Source: Bacteroidota bacterium (GTDB taxonomy: Bacteria; Bacteroidota; Bacteroidia; Chitinophagales; BACL12). From it: a stretch of DNA of 64,000 nt. The first letter of the stretch is position 1. Each line of letters opens with the position of its first letter. The DNA is taken from assembly GCA_016706865.1 (NCBI GenBank), contig JADJIS010000002.1, forward strand, positions 1,502,270 through 1,566,269, given 5' to 3'. Positions 8,731 through 16,450 of this stretch are shown here, in pieces. The notes beneath the pieces are model-generated. The model was not told the DNA's origin, ran no database searches, and saw nothing but the letters and a program-made list of their open reading frames with translations. A program made the position numbers and the translations under genes.

Positions 8731-9165
8731 TCACGCCGCCAAAATCGCAACCTTCTTCTTATCCCGACTATCAACTTTAACCTGAAGTGTCCGTCCAACC
8801 TGATAGTTTTTCAGTTCGTCTTTTTTGATGTTTTGTTTTAACTCAACTTCATAAGGAACCATGGAACTATGGCGAATCTCTAATAATAATTTTATTCTCG
8901 GATTGTGGTCAACAGTTAAACCTGTTTCATGCACCTCCAAAATAATGGCCATTGCCGGTTCACCAATTTTCATAATGTTTAGGGCAACAAAAGCAGGTCT
9001 GAAAAAGAACCAATAACCTGCAAAAGCTACGCCGCATGTCAATATAAATGTTGCCAACCCATAGGTCCAGTGAAATACAGAAATAATACCAACCGCAACA
9101 AAAGCGATTCCTGTAAATATCCAAACTACATAATTTGGCAATCCGAATTGTTTAATAGTGTTCAT
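8731..9165 (-). CDS. Small membrane protein, hypothetical
   Basis: This 144-residue protein has two closely spaced hydrophobic segments near the N-terminus (YVVWIFTGIAFVAVGIISVF and LATFILTCGVAFAGYWFFF). A soluble C-terminal half of about 85 residues is beta-rich and ends in VDSRDKKKVAILAA. The repeated pattern of short strands (AMAIILEVHETG, VEVKLK-like runs) suggests a small beta-domain facing the cytoplasm or periplasm. No family is recognised with confidence. It is isolated between two repeat-rich intergenic regions. Confidence 0.75.
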   Translation of the reverse strand: MNTIKQFGLPNYVVWIFTGIAFVAVGIISVFHWTYGLATFILTCGVAFAGYWFFFRPAFVALNIMKIGEPAMAIILEVHETGLTVDHNPRIKLLLEIRHSSMVPYEVELKQNIKKDELKNYQVGRTLQVKVDSRDKKKVAILAA

Positions 9166-9315
9166 TTTTTCAAAGTGGTTTTCAATGTGATTTCGGGCTT
9201 ATACATTAATATACGTAAAATTGTACCGAAATGTTCAAAAAGCATACCCACTTTTTCACATTTAATTGGTAATAAAATTTCTTATGGATAAATTAACACG
9301 CACTTTACTTTAAAA

Positions 9316-9450
9316 ATGAAAGAATTAAAGAATGAAGGAATGAAGGAATGAAAGAATGAAGGAATGAAACCCGACGACCTCATCAGGTTTGGGAAACCTG
9401 TGAGGTCTGAGGGAAGGGAAAATAATTAAGAATGAAGGAATTAAGGAATG
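9316..9450. repeat. GAATGAAGG satellite enclosing a REP-like hairpin
   Basis: Words of the type GAATGAAGGAAT and GAATGAAAG repeat on both sides of a palindrome at 9376-9407. There GACCTCATCAGGTTT pairs with AAACCTGTGAGGTC, with one mismatch and a GGG loop. Hairpins of the form ACCTCACAGGT...ACCTGTGAGGT are dispersed in many Bacteroidota genomes. No open frame of interest overlaps this stretch. Confidence 0.7.
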
Positions 9451-9520
9451 AACACTCAAACCATATAAAGTGTTTTTAACCAAAACATATGTTGACCGAC
9501 ACAGGAGATCTACTACATGT

Positions 9521-9806
9521 CCGAACCCTGAACCCAGAACCCCGAACCCTGAACCCCGAACCCCGAACCCCGAACCCCGAACCCTGAACCCAGAACCCCG
9601 AACTCAGAACTCCGAACCCAGAACTCAGAACCCCGAACTCAGAACCCAGAACCCAGAACTCAGAACCCCGAACCCCGAACTCAGAACCCCGAACTCAGAA
9701 CTCCGAACCCAGAACTCAGAACCCCGAACCCCGAACTCAGAACCCCGAACTCAGAACTCCGAACCCAGAACTCAGAACCCCGAACTCAGAACTCAGAACT
9801 CAGAAC
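9521..9806. repeat. 7-bp satellite GAACCCC/GAACTCA, about 41 units, G-quadruplex-prone on the minus strand
   Basis: The heptamer GAACYCN (mainly GAACCCC, GAACCCT, GAACCCA and GAACTCA) is repeated in tandem for 286 bp and ends two bases before the methyltransferase start. Because 7 is not a multiple of 3, every plus-strand frame reads the same heptapeptide (PEPRTPN-like), which yields a false N-terminal extension. Between about 9537 and 9590 the minus strand has six or more runs of G3-4 separated by 3-4 bases, enough for a G-quadruplex. A second GAACTCA array lies at 15447-15540. Confidence 0.9.
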
Positions 9807-9808
9807 AA

Positions 9809-10840
9809 ATGATAAACAAACTTCTCGAAAAAAACCTAATCCCCGACTCATTGATCCGAATGCGTATCAGAAGTTTGTTGGCAGAACGATTAAAACAAGA
9901 AACAAAAGCAACACAAGAACTGCAACAGGAACATTTGATGCAAATTATTGAGGAGTTGAAAAATTCTCCGATCGCCATCGAAACGAAAGCTGCAAATGAG
10001 CAGCATTATGAAGTTCCGACACAGTTTTTTAAATATGTGATGGGAAAAAATATGAAGTATTCTTCTTGTTTTTATAACGCCCAAACTAAAAATTTAGATG
10101 AGGCGGAAAATAATGCCTTAGAACTAACCTGTCAACATGCAGAATTACAAAATGGGATGAAAATACTTGAATTGGGATGCGGTTGGGGAAGTTTAACGAT
10201 GTATATGGCAAAAAAATATCCTCAGGCACAAATTACAGGTGTTTCCAATTCCGCATCTCAAAAAATTTATATAGATGATTGTTGTCAGGAAAGAGGACTA
10301 ACTAACGTTACCATTCTAACCGCTGATATGAATGTTTTTGAAACAGAAAATAAATTTGATCGCGTTGTTTCAGTCGAGATGTTCGAACATATGCGCAATT
10401 ATCAAAAACTGTTGCAAAAAATAGATCGTTTTTTATTGCCGGGAGGTAAATTGTTCGTTCACATTTTTACACATAAAGAATTTACCTATTATTTTGAGGT
10501 TGTAGATGAAAATGACTGGATGAGTAAATATTTTTTTACGGGTGGTATCATGCCTTCTGATGATCTTCTTCTTTATTTTAATGATCATTTTAAAATAAAT
10601 AAACACTGGCATTGGGACGGAACACATTATGAAAAAACCTCCAATGCCTGGCTGGCAAACATGGATGCACATAAAAAAGAAATTCTTCCTATTCTACAAA
10701 GTGTTTATGGAGAAAAACAGACAACAAAGTGGTGGGTCTATTGGCGAATATTTTTTATGGCATGCGCCGAACTCTGGGGTTATAAAAGTGGAAAGGAATG
10801 GTTTGTGAGTCATTATTTATTTGAAAGAACTGCAGGATAA
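9809..10840 (+). CDS. SAM-dependent methyltransferase of the CFA synthase / coclaurine N-methyltransferase family
   Basis: The frame is open from 9470, but the first 113 codons translate satellite DNA. The ATG at 9809 starts a natural 343-residue protein. Motif I is ILELGCGWGSLTMYMAKKYP, followed by TGVSNSASQ, ADMNVF and SVEMFEHMRNY. The segments MKYSSCFY, FVHIFTHKEF, DDWMSKYFF-like NDWMSKYFFTGG and MPSDDLLLYF closely follow the plant coclaurine-N-methyltransferase-like branch of the family. Members methylate lipids or amines. It is translationally coupled (TAATG) to a flavin amine oxidase and then a DUF1365 protein, a set associated with modification of membrane unsaturated fatty acids. The substrate is unproven. 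Confidence 0.85.
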   Translation: MINKLLEKNLIPDSLIRMRIRSLLAERLKQETKATQELQQEHLMQIIEELKNSPIAIETKAANEQHYEVPTQFFKYVMGKNMKYSSCFYNAQTKNLDEAENNALELTCQHAELQNGMKILELGCGWGSLTMYMAKKYPQAQITGVSNSASQKIYIDDCCQERGLTNVTILTADMNVFETENKFDRVVSVEMFEHMRNYQKLLQKIDRFLLPGGKLFVHIFTHKEFTYYFEVVDENDWMSKYFFTGGIMPSDDLLLYFNDHFKINKHWHWDGTHYEKTSNAWLANMDAHKKEILPILQSVYGEKQTTKWWVYWRIFFMACAELWGYKSGKEWFVSHYLFERTAG

Positions 10841-12099
10841 TGTCGAAACAAAAATTAGCAATTATTGGAACCGGAATTGCCGGAATGGGATGCGCGCATT
10901 ATCTGCAAAATGATTTTGATATTACTGTTTTTGAAAAAGCGGACAGAATTGGTGGTCATACCAATACAGTGTACGTTGAAGAGGAGGGAATTCACATTCC
11001 AATTGATACAGGATTTATCGTTTTTAATAATGAAAATTATCCGCATTTATTAAAATTATTCGATGAATTAAATGTTCCCATTAAAAAAACGCAAATGAGT
11101 TTTTCTGCTATGATCCCACATGAAAACCTGGAATATTGCGGAAGTAGTCTGAACCTCATCTTTGCACAACGCAAAAATATTTTTTCGCCGCGATATATTC
11201 GATTTTTAATGCAGCTCACGCGATTTAATAAAGAATGTATCGAAGTGCTTGAAGATACTAACATGCAAAATTTATCTATAGCTGAATACTGTAGATTCAA
11301 GAAATTCCATAATAATTTATTGGATTGGTATTTATTACCCATGAGTTCCGCCTTGTGGAGCACACCTCCTGAAACCACTTCGTCTTTCCCTGCAGCAACT
11401 CTTGTTCGCTTTTTCAAAAATCATGGTTTTTTGGGATTAAATACACAGTTTCAATGGTATACGGTGGACGGTGGAAGCGAGGAATATAAAAAACGATTGA
11501 TAGCACCCTTTAAAGATAAAATTCTGGTAAATTCAGGGATAAATAAAATTAATCGTTATGACCATCATGTGGAAGTTATAACTCATAAAGGTGAAAAATT
11601 TTTATTCGACAAAGTTATAATTGCAACACATGCAGATGAGGCGAGAACAATGCTAAATGATGTTATGGTTGCGGAGAAAAACATGCTTTCTCCCTTTCAT
11701 TATGAGAAAAACCGCGCAATTTTACATACCGATGAATCGGTTATGCCTAAAACCCGCAGAGCCTGGAGCAGCTGGAATTATTGCACAGAAAAAAAGGATG
11801 ATAAAATGATTTCCGCCTGCACCTATTGGATGAATAGTCTGCAACAAGTTTCCAAAAAAAAGAATTATTTCGTCACTATAAATGAAAGTAAAATAATAGA
11901 TAAAACGAAGATCATAAAGGAGATCATCTACGAACATCCTATCTTTACCGTAGAAGCAATGCAAATGCAAAAACATTTGCCTGAACTAAACAACAACGGA
12001 CAAATCTTTTTTTGCGGAAGTTATTTTCGTTACGGTTTTCATGAAGATGCTTTGATGAGTGCCGTTGACGTTTGTAACAGAATAAAAAATAATACATGA
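10840..12099 (+). CDS. FAD-dependent amine oxidase-like oxidoreductase (COG2907 type)
   Basis: This 419-residue flavoprotein starts with the dinucleotide-binding motif IIGTGIAGMGCAHYL at residues 7-21, then the second FAD contact EKADRIGGHTNTV, and a C-terminal FAD motif (FFCGSYFRYGFHEDALMSA). Sequence between (WYLLPMSSALWSTPP, AAGKD-like loops) matches the amine-oxidase/protoporphyrinogen-oxidase superfamily branch that travels with CFA synthases and DUF1365. The start overlaps the stop of the methyltransferase (TAATG), and its stop overlaps the next start (ATGA), so the three are one operon. A role as desaturase or oxidase on methylated or cyclopropanated acyl chains is inference. Confidence 0.85.
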   Translation: MSKQKLAIIGTGIAGMGCAHYLQNDFDITVFEKADRIGGHTNTVYVEEEGIHIPIDTGFIVFNNENYPHLLKLFDELNVPIKKTQMSFSAMIPHENLEYCGSSLNLIFAQRKNIFSPRYIRFLMQLTRFNKECIEVLEDTNMQNLSIAEYCRFKKFHNNLLDWYLLPMSSALWSTPPETTSSFPAATLVRFFKNHGFLGLNTQFQWYTVDGGSEEYKKRLIAPFKDKILVNSGINKINRYDHHVEVITHKGEKFLFDKVIIATHADEARTMLNDVMVAEKNMLSPFHYEKNRAILHTDESVMPKTRRAWSSWNYCTEKKDDKMISACTYWMNSLQQVSKKKNYFVTINESKIIDKTKIIKEIIYEHPIFTVEAMQMQKHLPELNNNGQIFFCGSYFRYGFHEDALMSAVDVCNRIKNNT

Positions 12100-12878
12100 G
12101 TTCAAAACTCTATAAATGTCAGGTAATGCATAATCGGCTCACCCCGAAAAGGCATAGGTTTACCTATAAAATTTTTATGTTTTGGCTGGATATTGATAAA
12201 CTGGATGAAACTTCTGATCAATTAAAGTTATTTTCCTGCAACAAAACCAATATTTTTAATTTTCGGGACGATGATCATTTTAAATTCCCAAAAGGAGATA
12301 ATAGAAATCAACTAGATGTAAGAACTAAACTCAATAATTATTTAAAAGAAAACGGAATAAGTGATATTCCGGTAAAAGTATTTCTACTAACCCATGTGAG
12401 AATGTTCGGCCATGTATTCAACCCGGTAAGTTTTTATTTTTGTTATGGTGCTGCCAATGATTGCAAATATGTTGTCACAGAAATAAGCAACACCTTCGGC
12501 GAAATGAAAATGTTTCTTATAGATAAAAAACATGACAAAGGGTTCGAACAACACGCTACCAAATATTTTTATGTTTCTCCTTTTACCGAATTGGATGAAG
12601 AATTTGAGTTCCGATACCAGATCCCCGCTGAAAAAATGAATATTCAGATCAACGTAAAAAATAAGGAAGGGTTTAAATTTTTTATCAGTACCCTGACCGG
12701 AACAGAAAAAAAATTGAGTGACGGAAGACTTTTAGCTTATGTTTTTCGTTTTCCCTTCATATCAGTTAAGGTATTGTGGAGTATACATTTTCAGGCAATG
12801 TTATTGTGGTTTAAGAAAGTGCCTTATCATAAAAAAAATGCCAATAAGGATTTGCAAAAGGGGATAACAAATATTTGA
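12096..12878 (+). CDS. DUF1365 domain-containing protein
   Basis: This 260-residue protein begins LYKCQVMHNRLTPKRHRFTY, the hallmark opening of DUF1365, and contains FWLDIDKL, LLTHVRMFGHVFNPVSFYFC and KYFYVSPFTELDEEFEFRY, all family signatures. The His/Arg-rich first motif and the FNPVSFYFCY segment are retained, so it is likely intact. DUF1365 proteins have no settled activity, but they co-occur with flavin amine oxidases and CFA synthases, as they do here. Start and stop overlap both neighbours by a few bases, implying translational coupling. It is probably cytoplasmic or membrane-associated; a partner role in lipid modification is inferred from context only. Confidence 0.9.
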   Translation: MSSKLYKCQVMHNRLTPKRHRFTYKIFMFWLDIDKLDETSDQLKLFSCNKTNIFNFRDDDHFKFPKGDNRNQLDVRTKLNNYLKENGISDIPVKVFLLTHVRMFGHVFNPVSFYFCYGAANDCKYVVTEISNTFGEMKMFLIDKKHDKGFEQHATKYFYVSPFTELDEEFEFRYQIPAEKMNIQINVKNKEGFKFFISTLTGTEKKLSDGRLLAYVFRFPFISVKVLWSIHFQAMLLWFKKVPYHKKNANKDLQKGITNI

Positions 12879-13597
12879 TGAAATATTGCTATTTAATTGC
12901 GATTTTACTAAATTTTACAGCCATTTCTGCGCAAATAAATTCTGACTCGGTTTTAATTAGTGAGGATGGGAAGTTTTTACTTATGATTGATGACCCGTTT
13001 TATGCTGATTTGGACTATCAACAAATTGTAATTCGAAATTTTGATTCTTTGTATGTTGGAACCACGTATATTTTAAGGGCCGATACAATATTCACCAAGA
13101 CTCCTTCCTATGCCGGACAATATGGGTATTATTATTATGTTGGTGATGAAAAAACATATAATATTATTTACGACACCATATTATTTAATGAATTTAACAT
13201 GCTGTATAATTTTGATAAAAACAATTGGATCCATCGTACAGATGTACAGTTAATTGTCGATACCCTGAAAACGATTTTAGAGGTACCCAGAAATTCATCC
13301 AATTATTATGTTCATCCACACGACACAATTGATCTATCGAGGTCATACGAACTATTGATCAAATTTGTATATAATAACACCATATTATATTCCGTAAAGA
13401 AAAGCGAAGATCTACCTACTATTTTTAATTCTTTTGATGTAAGGAGTGCGGGGTTATATTGGGAACTAAAACACCAAAAATATTTTTTGGAATCCTATTT
13501 AGTAATGAAAAATTATATGATCAATCATGACACCTATGAAGTATCAACTATTATGGTTGGTTATGAAATATTGGAAAGTGGATTGATTACATGGTAA
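12878..13597 (+). CDS. Secreted hypothetical protein at the end of the lipid operon
   Basis: This 239-residue protein has a signal peptide (MKYCYLIAILLNFTAISA then Q). The ATG at 12878 is chosen because it overlaps the TGA of the DUF1365 gene (TGATG); the in-frame TTG one codon earlier is less likely. The mature part is rich in Tyr, Asp and Ile with repeated beta-strand-like stretches such as SYAGQYGYYYYVGDE, and no domain is recognised. Translational coupling makes it part of the methyltransferase/oxidase/DUF1365 operon, but its sequence offers no enzymatic motif. It could be an exported accessory factor or an unrelated passenger. Confidence 0.75.
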   Translation: MKYCYLIAILLNFTAISAQINSDSVLISEDGKFLLMIDDPFYADLDYQQIVIRNFDSLYVGTTYILRADTIFTKTPSYAGQYGYYYYVGDEKTYNIIYDTILFNEFNMLYNFDKNNWIHRTDVQLIVDTLKTILEVPRNSSNYYVHPHDTIDLSRSYELLIKFVYNNTILYSVKKSEDLPTIFNSFDVRSAGLYWELKHQKYFLESYLVMKNYMINHDTYEVSTIMVGYEILESGLITW

Positions 13598-13799
13598 GGT
13601 CATTAAAAAGCCCTGAAAACTTTATTGAACAAAATGACTGTTAAATTGTTTTTAAATTTTCCAGAATTTGCAATCCCGAACGGGTCAAATTCCGTAAATA
13701 ATTTGTGGATTCAAATCCGATAAACAAATTCGCAGCTTTTTTAGTTATTATTGTGGACAATTTTTTGGTGTTAGCCGGAAATTATCTCAAAAACCAGAA

Positions 13800-15020
13800 A
13801 TGCCAAATTCAATGAGTTTTTACAAAAACACCATCCTAAACCTCCTGAAACCCATGCAAAAGGGTTATATCCACATCACTTTGGAAGATGGAACAACCAT
13901 GGAATTGGGTTCGAAGGAGAATGGATTACATGCTGATGTTGCAGTAAATGACTTCAAATTTTACAAAAGAGCATTTTTATTCGGCGATATCGGATTTGCA
14001 GAAGCGTATATGGCAGAAGAGTGGACCACAAGCGACCTTACAAAATTATTGTCGTGGTTTTTATTGAATATTGAAAATTCTCCGACAGTTTCCGGTTCAG
14101 CAGTAAAATCGGTTGCATTAAATATTTTACAATTTGCCAATAAGATCTATCACAGAAAAAGGAAAAATTCTTTGAATGGTTCCCGTAAAAATATTTCTGC
14201 TCATTACGATCTGAGCAACGATTTTTTCGCTTTGTTTTTGGATGGAAGTATGACATATTCCTCCGCTTATTTTACTGATCCTAGTCACGATCTCGAACAG
14301 GCACAAATTCAGAAGTATGAAAGTTTGTGTAATGCCTCAAAAATTAAGGAGGGAGATCATGTATTGGAAATTGGAACCGGTTGGGGGGGATTTGCCATGT
14401 ATGCTGCAAAAACTTATAATTGCAAGATCACTTCCGTAACAATTTCGCAACAGCAATTCGATTTTGCAGTTAAACGTATTGCAGATGCAGGCCTAAGTGA
14501 TAAAATAGAAGTGCAGTTAAAAGATTATCGATTGATAGAAGGAAAATACGACAAAGTAATTTCCATAGAAATGATAGAAGCAGTTGGCGCTAAATATTTA
14601 AAAACATACTTTGATAAAATTCATGGTTTATTAAAACCTGATGGCGTTCTTGCCTTGCAGGCAATTGTTTGTCCCGATTCCCGTTTTGATGAATTTAAAA
14701 AGAATGTCGATTTTATCCAAAAACATATTTTTCCCGGAACATTATTGCCTTCCATTGCCGCAATAAATAATGCCGTAAACGAAACAGGCGATATGTTCAT
14801 GTTCGGCCTTAAAGACCTCGGAAAAAGTTACGTGCAAACCCTCGCTGAATGGCGCTCCCGATTTAATCTCAACACCGATAAAATTAAATTATTGGGTTTC
14901 GACGATGAATTCATCCGCAAATGGAATTATTATTTTTCCTATTGCGAAGCAGCATTTAATATGCGTAATATTAATGTAGTGCAGATGGTGTATACAAGAC
15001 CGAATAATCATGCGTTTTGA
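13800..15020 (+). CDS. cfa: Cyclopropane-fatty-acyl-phospholipid synthase family protein
   Basis: This 406-residue SAM-dependent enzyme is predicted to methylenate or methylate double bonds of acyl chains in membrane phospholipids. It has an N-terminal lipid-binding region (IHITLEDGTTMELG, FLFGDIGFAEAYMAEEW) and the acyl-site segment NISAHYDLSNDFFALFLD. The SAM motif VLEIGTGWGGFAMYAAKTY is near residue 185, followed by ISIEMIEAVGAKYL and FIQKHIFPGTLLPS. It is the second family member in the cluster and the closer to the bacterial Cfa/UfaA type. It lies 202 bp after the four-gene operon, so it probably has its own promoter. ATG 13800 is used, although Met5 is a possible alternative. Confidence 0.9.
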   Translation: MPNSMSFYKNTILNLLKPMQKGYIHITLEDGTTMELGSKENGLHADVAVNDFKFYKRAFLFGDIGFAEAYMAEEWTTSDLTKLLSWFLLNIENSPTVSGSAVKSVALNILQFANKIYHRKRKNSLNGSRKNISAHYDLSNDFFALFLDGSMTYSSAYFTDPSHDLEQAQIQKYESLCNASKIKEGDHVLEIGTGWGGFAMYAAKTYNCKITSVTISQQQFDFAVKRIADAGLSDKIEVQLKDYRLIEGKYDKVISIEMIEAVGAKYLKTYFDKIHGLLKPDGVLALQAIVCPDSRFDEFKKNVDFIQKHIFPGTLLPSIAAINNAVNETGDMFMFGLKDLGKSYVQTLAEWRSRFNLNTDKIKLLGFDDEFIRKWNYYFSYCEAAFNMRNINVVQMVYTRPNNHAF

Positions 15021-15130
15021 GCATAAGGGAGTAGCAGTTGGCAGTGGCAGTTGACAGTTTGAAGCCAAATGGAAATATCTTCGAATTAAGCTAGATCAAC
15101 TATTGAATGAGTAATGAGTGATGAGTTATG

Positions 15131-15446
15131 AGAATCGCTTGCATGGTGATTTTCCTCCCGTCCCAGAACAAAGAATATAGAATCCATCAGTGGACGGACA
15201 GGTAACAAACTTTCCACGCCCATGTGATTTTCCTCCGTATTGAACTCAGAACAGGAATATCGAATAAAGAACAAAGAATAAAGAATCCATCAGTGGACGG
15301 ACCGGCAACAAACTTTCCACGCCCATGTGATTTTCCTCCGTATTGAACTCAGAACAGGAATATCGAATAAAGAACAAAGAATAAAGAATCCGTCAGTAGA
15401 CGGACCGGCAACAAACTTTCCACGCCCATGTGATTTTCCTCCGTAT
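15131..15446. repeat. 103-bp tandem repeat, about three copies
   Basis: The marker AATCCATCAGTGGACGGAC starts at 15181 and 15284, and as AATCCGTCAG at 15387, giving an exact 103-bp period. Each unit contains TTTCCACGCCCATGTGATTT and AAGAACAAAGAATAAAGAAT. The first copy is diverged at its 5' end and the last runs into a GAACTCA satellite. Nothing coding is supported here; open frames across it are repeat artefacts. Confidence 0.9.
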
Positions 15447-15540
15447 AGAACTCAGAACTCAGAACTCAGAACTCAGAACTCAGAACAGAACTCAGAACTC
15501 AGAACTCAGAACGCAGAACTCAGAACTCAGAACCCCGAAC
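15447..15540. repeat. GAACTCA 7-bp satellite, second array
   Basis: About 13 tandem copies of GAACTCA, with a GAACGCA variant and one 6-bp slip, end just before the promoter of the T9SS thioredoxin-like gene. It is the same unit as the 9521-9806 array but less GC-rich, so it is less prone to form G-quadruplexes. The two arrays bracket the lipid-modification gene set. Confidence 0.9.
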
Positions 15541-15548
15541 TGAAAACA

Positions 15549-15576
15549 TTGATCATTAAACTTTTATCTAACTTTG
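15549..15576 (+). promoter_or_regulatory. Bacteroidota-type promoter, -33 TTG and -7 TAACTTTG
   Basis: TTG at 15549-15551 and TAACTTTG at 15569-15576 are separated by 17 bp, matching the TTG/TAnnTTTG consensus of the primary sigma factor in this phylum. The ATG of the following gene begins 9 bp after the -7 element, so the transcript would have almost no leader. Confidence 0.65.
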
Positions 15577-15585
15577 TAATACAAA

Positions 15586-16347
15586 ATGAAACATATATTT
15601 TACATTTTAACTCTGATTTTAATAACAACGGTTAGTTATACTCAAGTAACAACCGCAGAAAATTGGACCAAAACCGATTGTGAAGGAACAGAACATACCC
15701 TGTTCACCGAATTGGATGCGGGAAATGTGGTGATCATGGAATTGGTAATGTTGGATGGATGTGTTCCTTGCATCAATGCCGCGCATTTAATGCAGCCTAT
15801 AATCGACCAATATAATGCGAATTTTGAGAACAGGATCAAATGGTACACTATGGGTTACAATGATACCTATACCTGTGAAGCCTTGATCACATGGAAAAGT
15901 GATAACGAAATTAATTGCGCTTCCCAATTTGAAGAAGGGGCCGATCAAATTGAATATTATGGCGGAATGGGAATGCCAACCATTGTAATAGTAGGTAGAA
16001 ATACCCATAAAGTTTATTTCAATGAATTCGGATTTGTTCCCGCCGATACTGTCGCCTTTGCCGATGCAATTGAATATGCGCTCGGAATTGCGGAACCGGT
16101 TTCAGTGATTGAGGAAAAGTTTAAGAATATTTCTATTACTCCCAACCCGGCGTCCGATTTTATTCATATCACCGATCTTCCGAATTCACCTTTTACGCTT
16201 ACCATTATTAATGCCAGCGGAGCTATAATACAAACAATGGAGGGAAGTAATCGTGATCTTGACGTTCGATCACTTCCAAACGGCTTGTATTTTTTAAAGG
16301 TTCTTTCTCAGGAATCTTATTATTCGACCCCATTTGTCAAGAATTAA
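15586..16347 (+). CDS. T9SS-exported thioredoxin-like protein
   Basis: This 253-residue protein has a signal peptide (MKHIFYILTLILITTVSYTQ). A thioredoxin-like segment follows with the redox pair C-V-P-C in MLDGCVPCINAAHLM near residues 57-60, a cis-Pro region (GGMGMPTIVIVG) near 125, and a C-terminal type A sorting domain. The sorting domain starts ISITPNPASDFIHI near residue 182 and ends with LPNGLYFLKVLSQESYY. It would be moved by the type IX system to the cell surface or medium. A CxxC thioredoxin fold on the outside suggests a thiol oxidase or reductase, or an omp28-type protein; activity is inferred. It carries its own near-leaderless promoter. Confidence 0.8.
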   Translation: MKHIFYILTLILITTVSYTQVTTAENWTKTDCEGTEHTLFTELDAGNVVIMELVMLDGCVPCINAAHLMQPIIDQYNANFENRIKWYTMGYNDTYTCEALITWKSDNEINCASQFEEGADQIEYYGGMGMPTIVIVGRNTHKVYFNEFGFVPADTVAFADAIEYALGIAEPVSVIEEKFKNISITPNPASDFIHITDLPNSPFTLTIINASGAIIQTMEGSNRDLDVRSLPNGLYFLKVLSQESYYSTPFVKN

Positions 16348-16401
16348 TGGCTCATTTCAACATTTTTCTAAAAAATTTAGTCGCCTTTATCAACAATTGC
16401 C

Positions 16402-16433
16402 TTGTTTAACTGTTATTAGTATTTGTTAAACAA
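16402..16433. promoter_or_regulatory. Inverted-repeat operator TTGTTTAAC-N14-GTTAAACAA (copy 1)
   Basis: A perfect 9-bp inverted repeat (16402-16410 and 16425-16433) with a 14-bp centre lies between the T9SS gene and the MerR gene. Its right half falls in the spacer just upstream of the -7 element TAGCTTTG at 16438-16445. The same half-sites with the same 14-bp spacing occur before the ECF sigma gene. This is a strong candidate operator for the B12-type MerR regulator itself. Confidence 0.7.
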
Positions 16434-16437
16434 ATTT

Positions 16438-16445
16438 TAGCTTTG
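16438..16445 (+). promoter_or_regulatory. -7 element TAGCTTTG of the MerR-type regulator gene
   Basis: TAGCTTTG fits the Bacteroidota TAnnTTTG consensus and ends 5 bp before the ATG, implying a leaderless message. No good -33 TTG sits at the usual 17-21 bp spacing; instead the right operator half-site occupies the spacer. That fits a promoter under regulator control. Confidence 0.55.
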
Positions 16446-16450
16446 CATTA

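Noticed and set aside
9470..9808. An N-terminal extension of about 113 residues, Pro/Glu/Arg/Thr-rich, on the methyltransferase
   Set aside because: It is the translation of the heptamer satellite, which is open in every plus-strand frame; the conserved protein begins at ATG 9809.
13621..13670. A third copy of the TTGTTTAA/TTAAACAA operator upstream of the cfa gene
   Set aside because: GTTAAATTG and TTGTTTTTAA words are present, but the arms are imperfect and the order and 14-bp spacing do not match.
15327..15635. A 102-codon open frame rich in N-S-E-L-R-T
   Set aside because: It crosses the 103-bp tandem and the GAACTCA satellite and overlaps the start of the T9SS thioredoxin-like gene in another frame.
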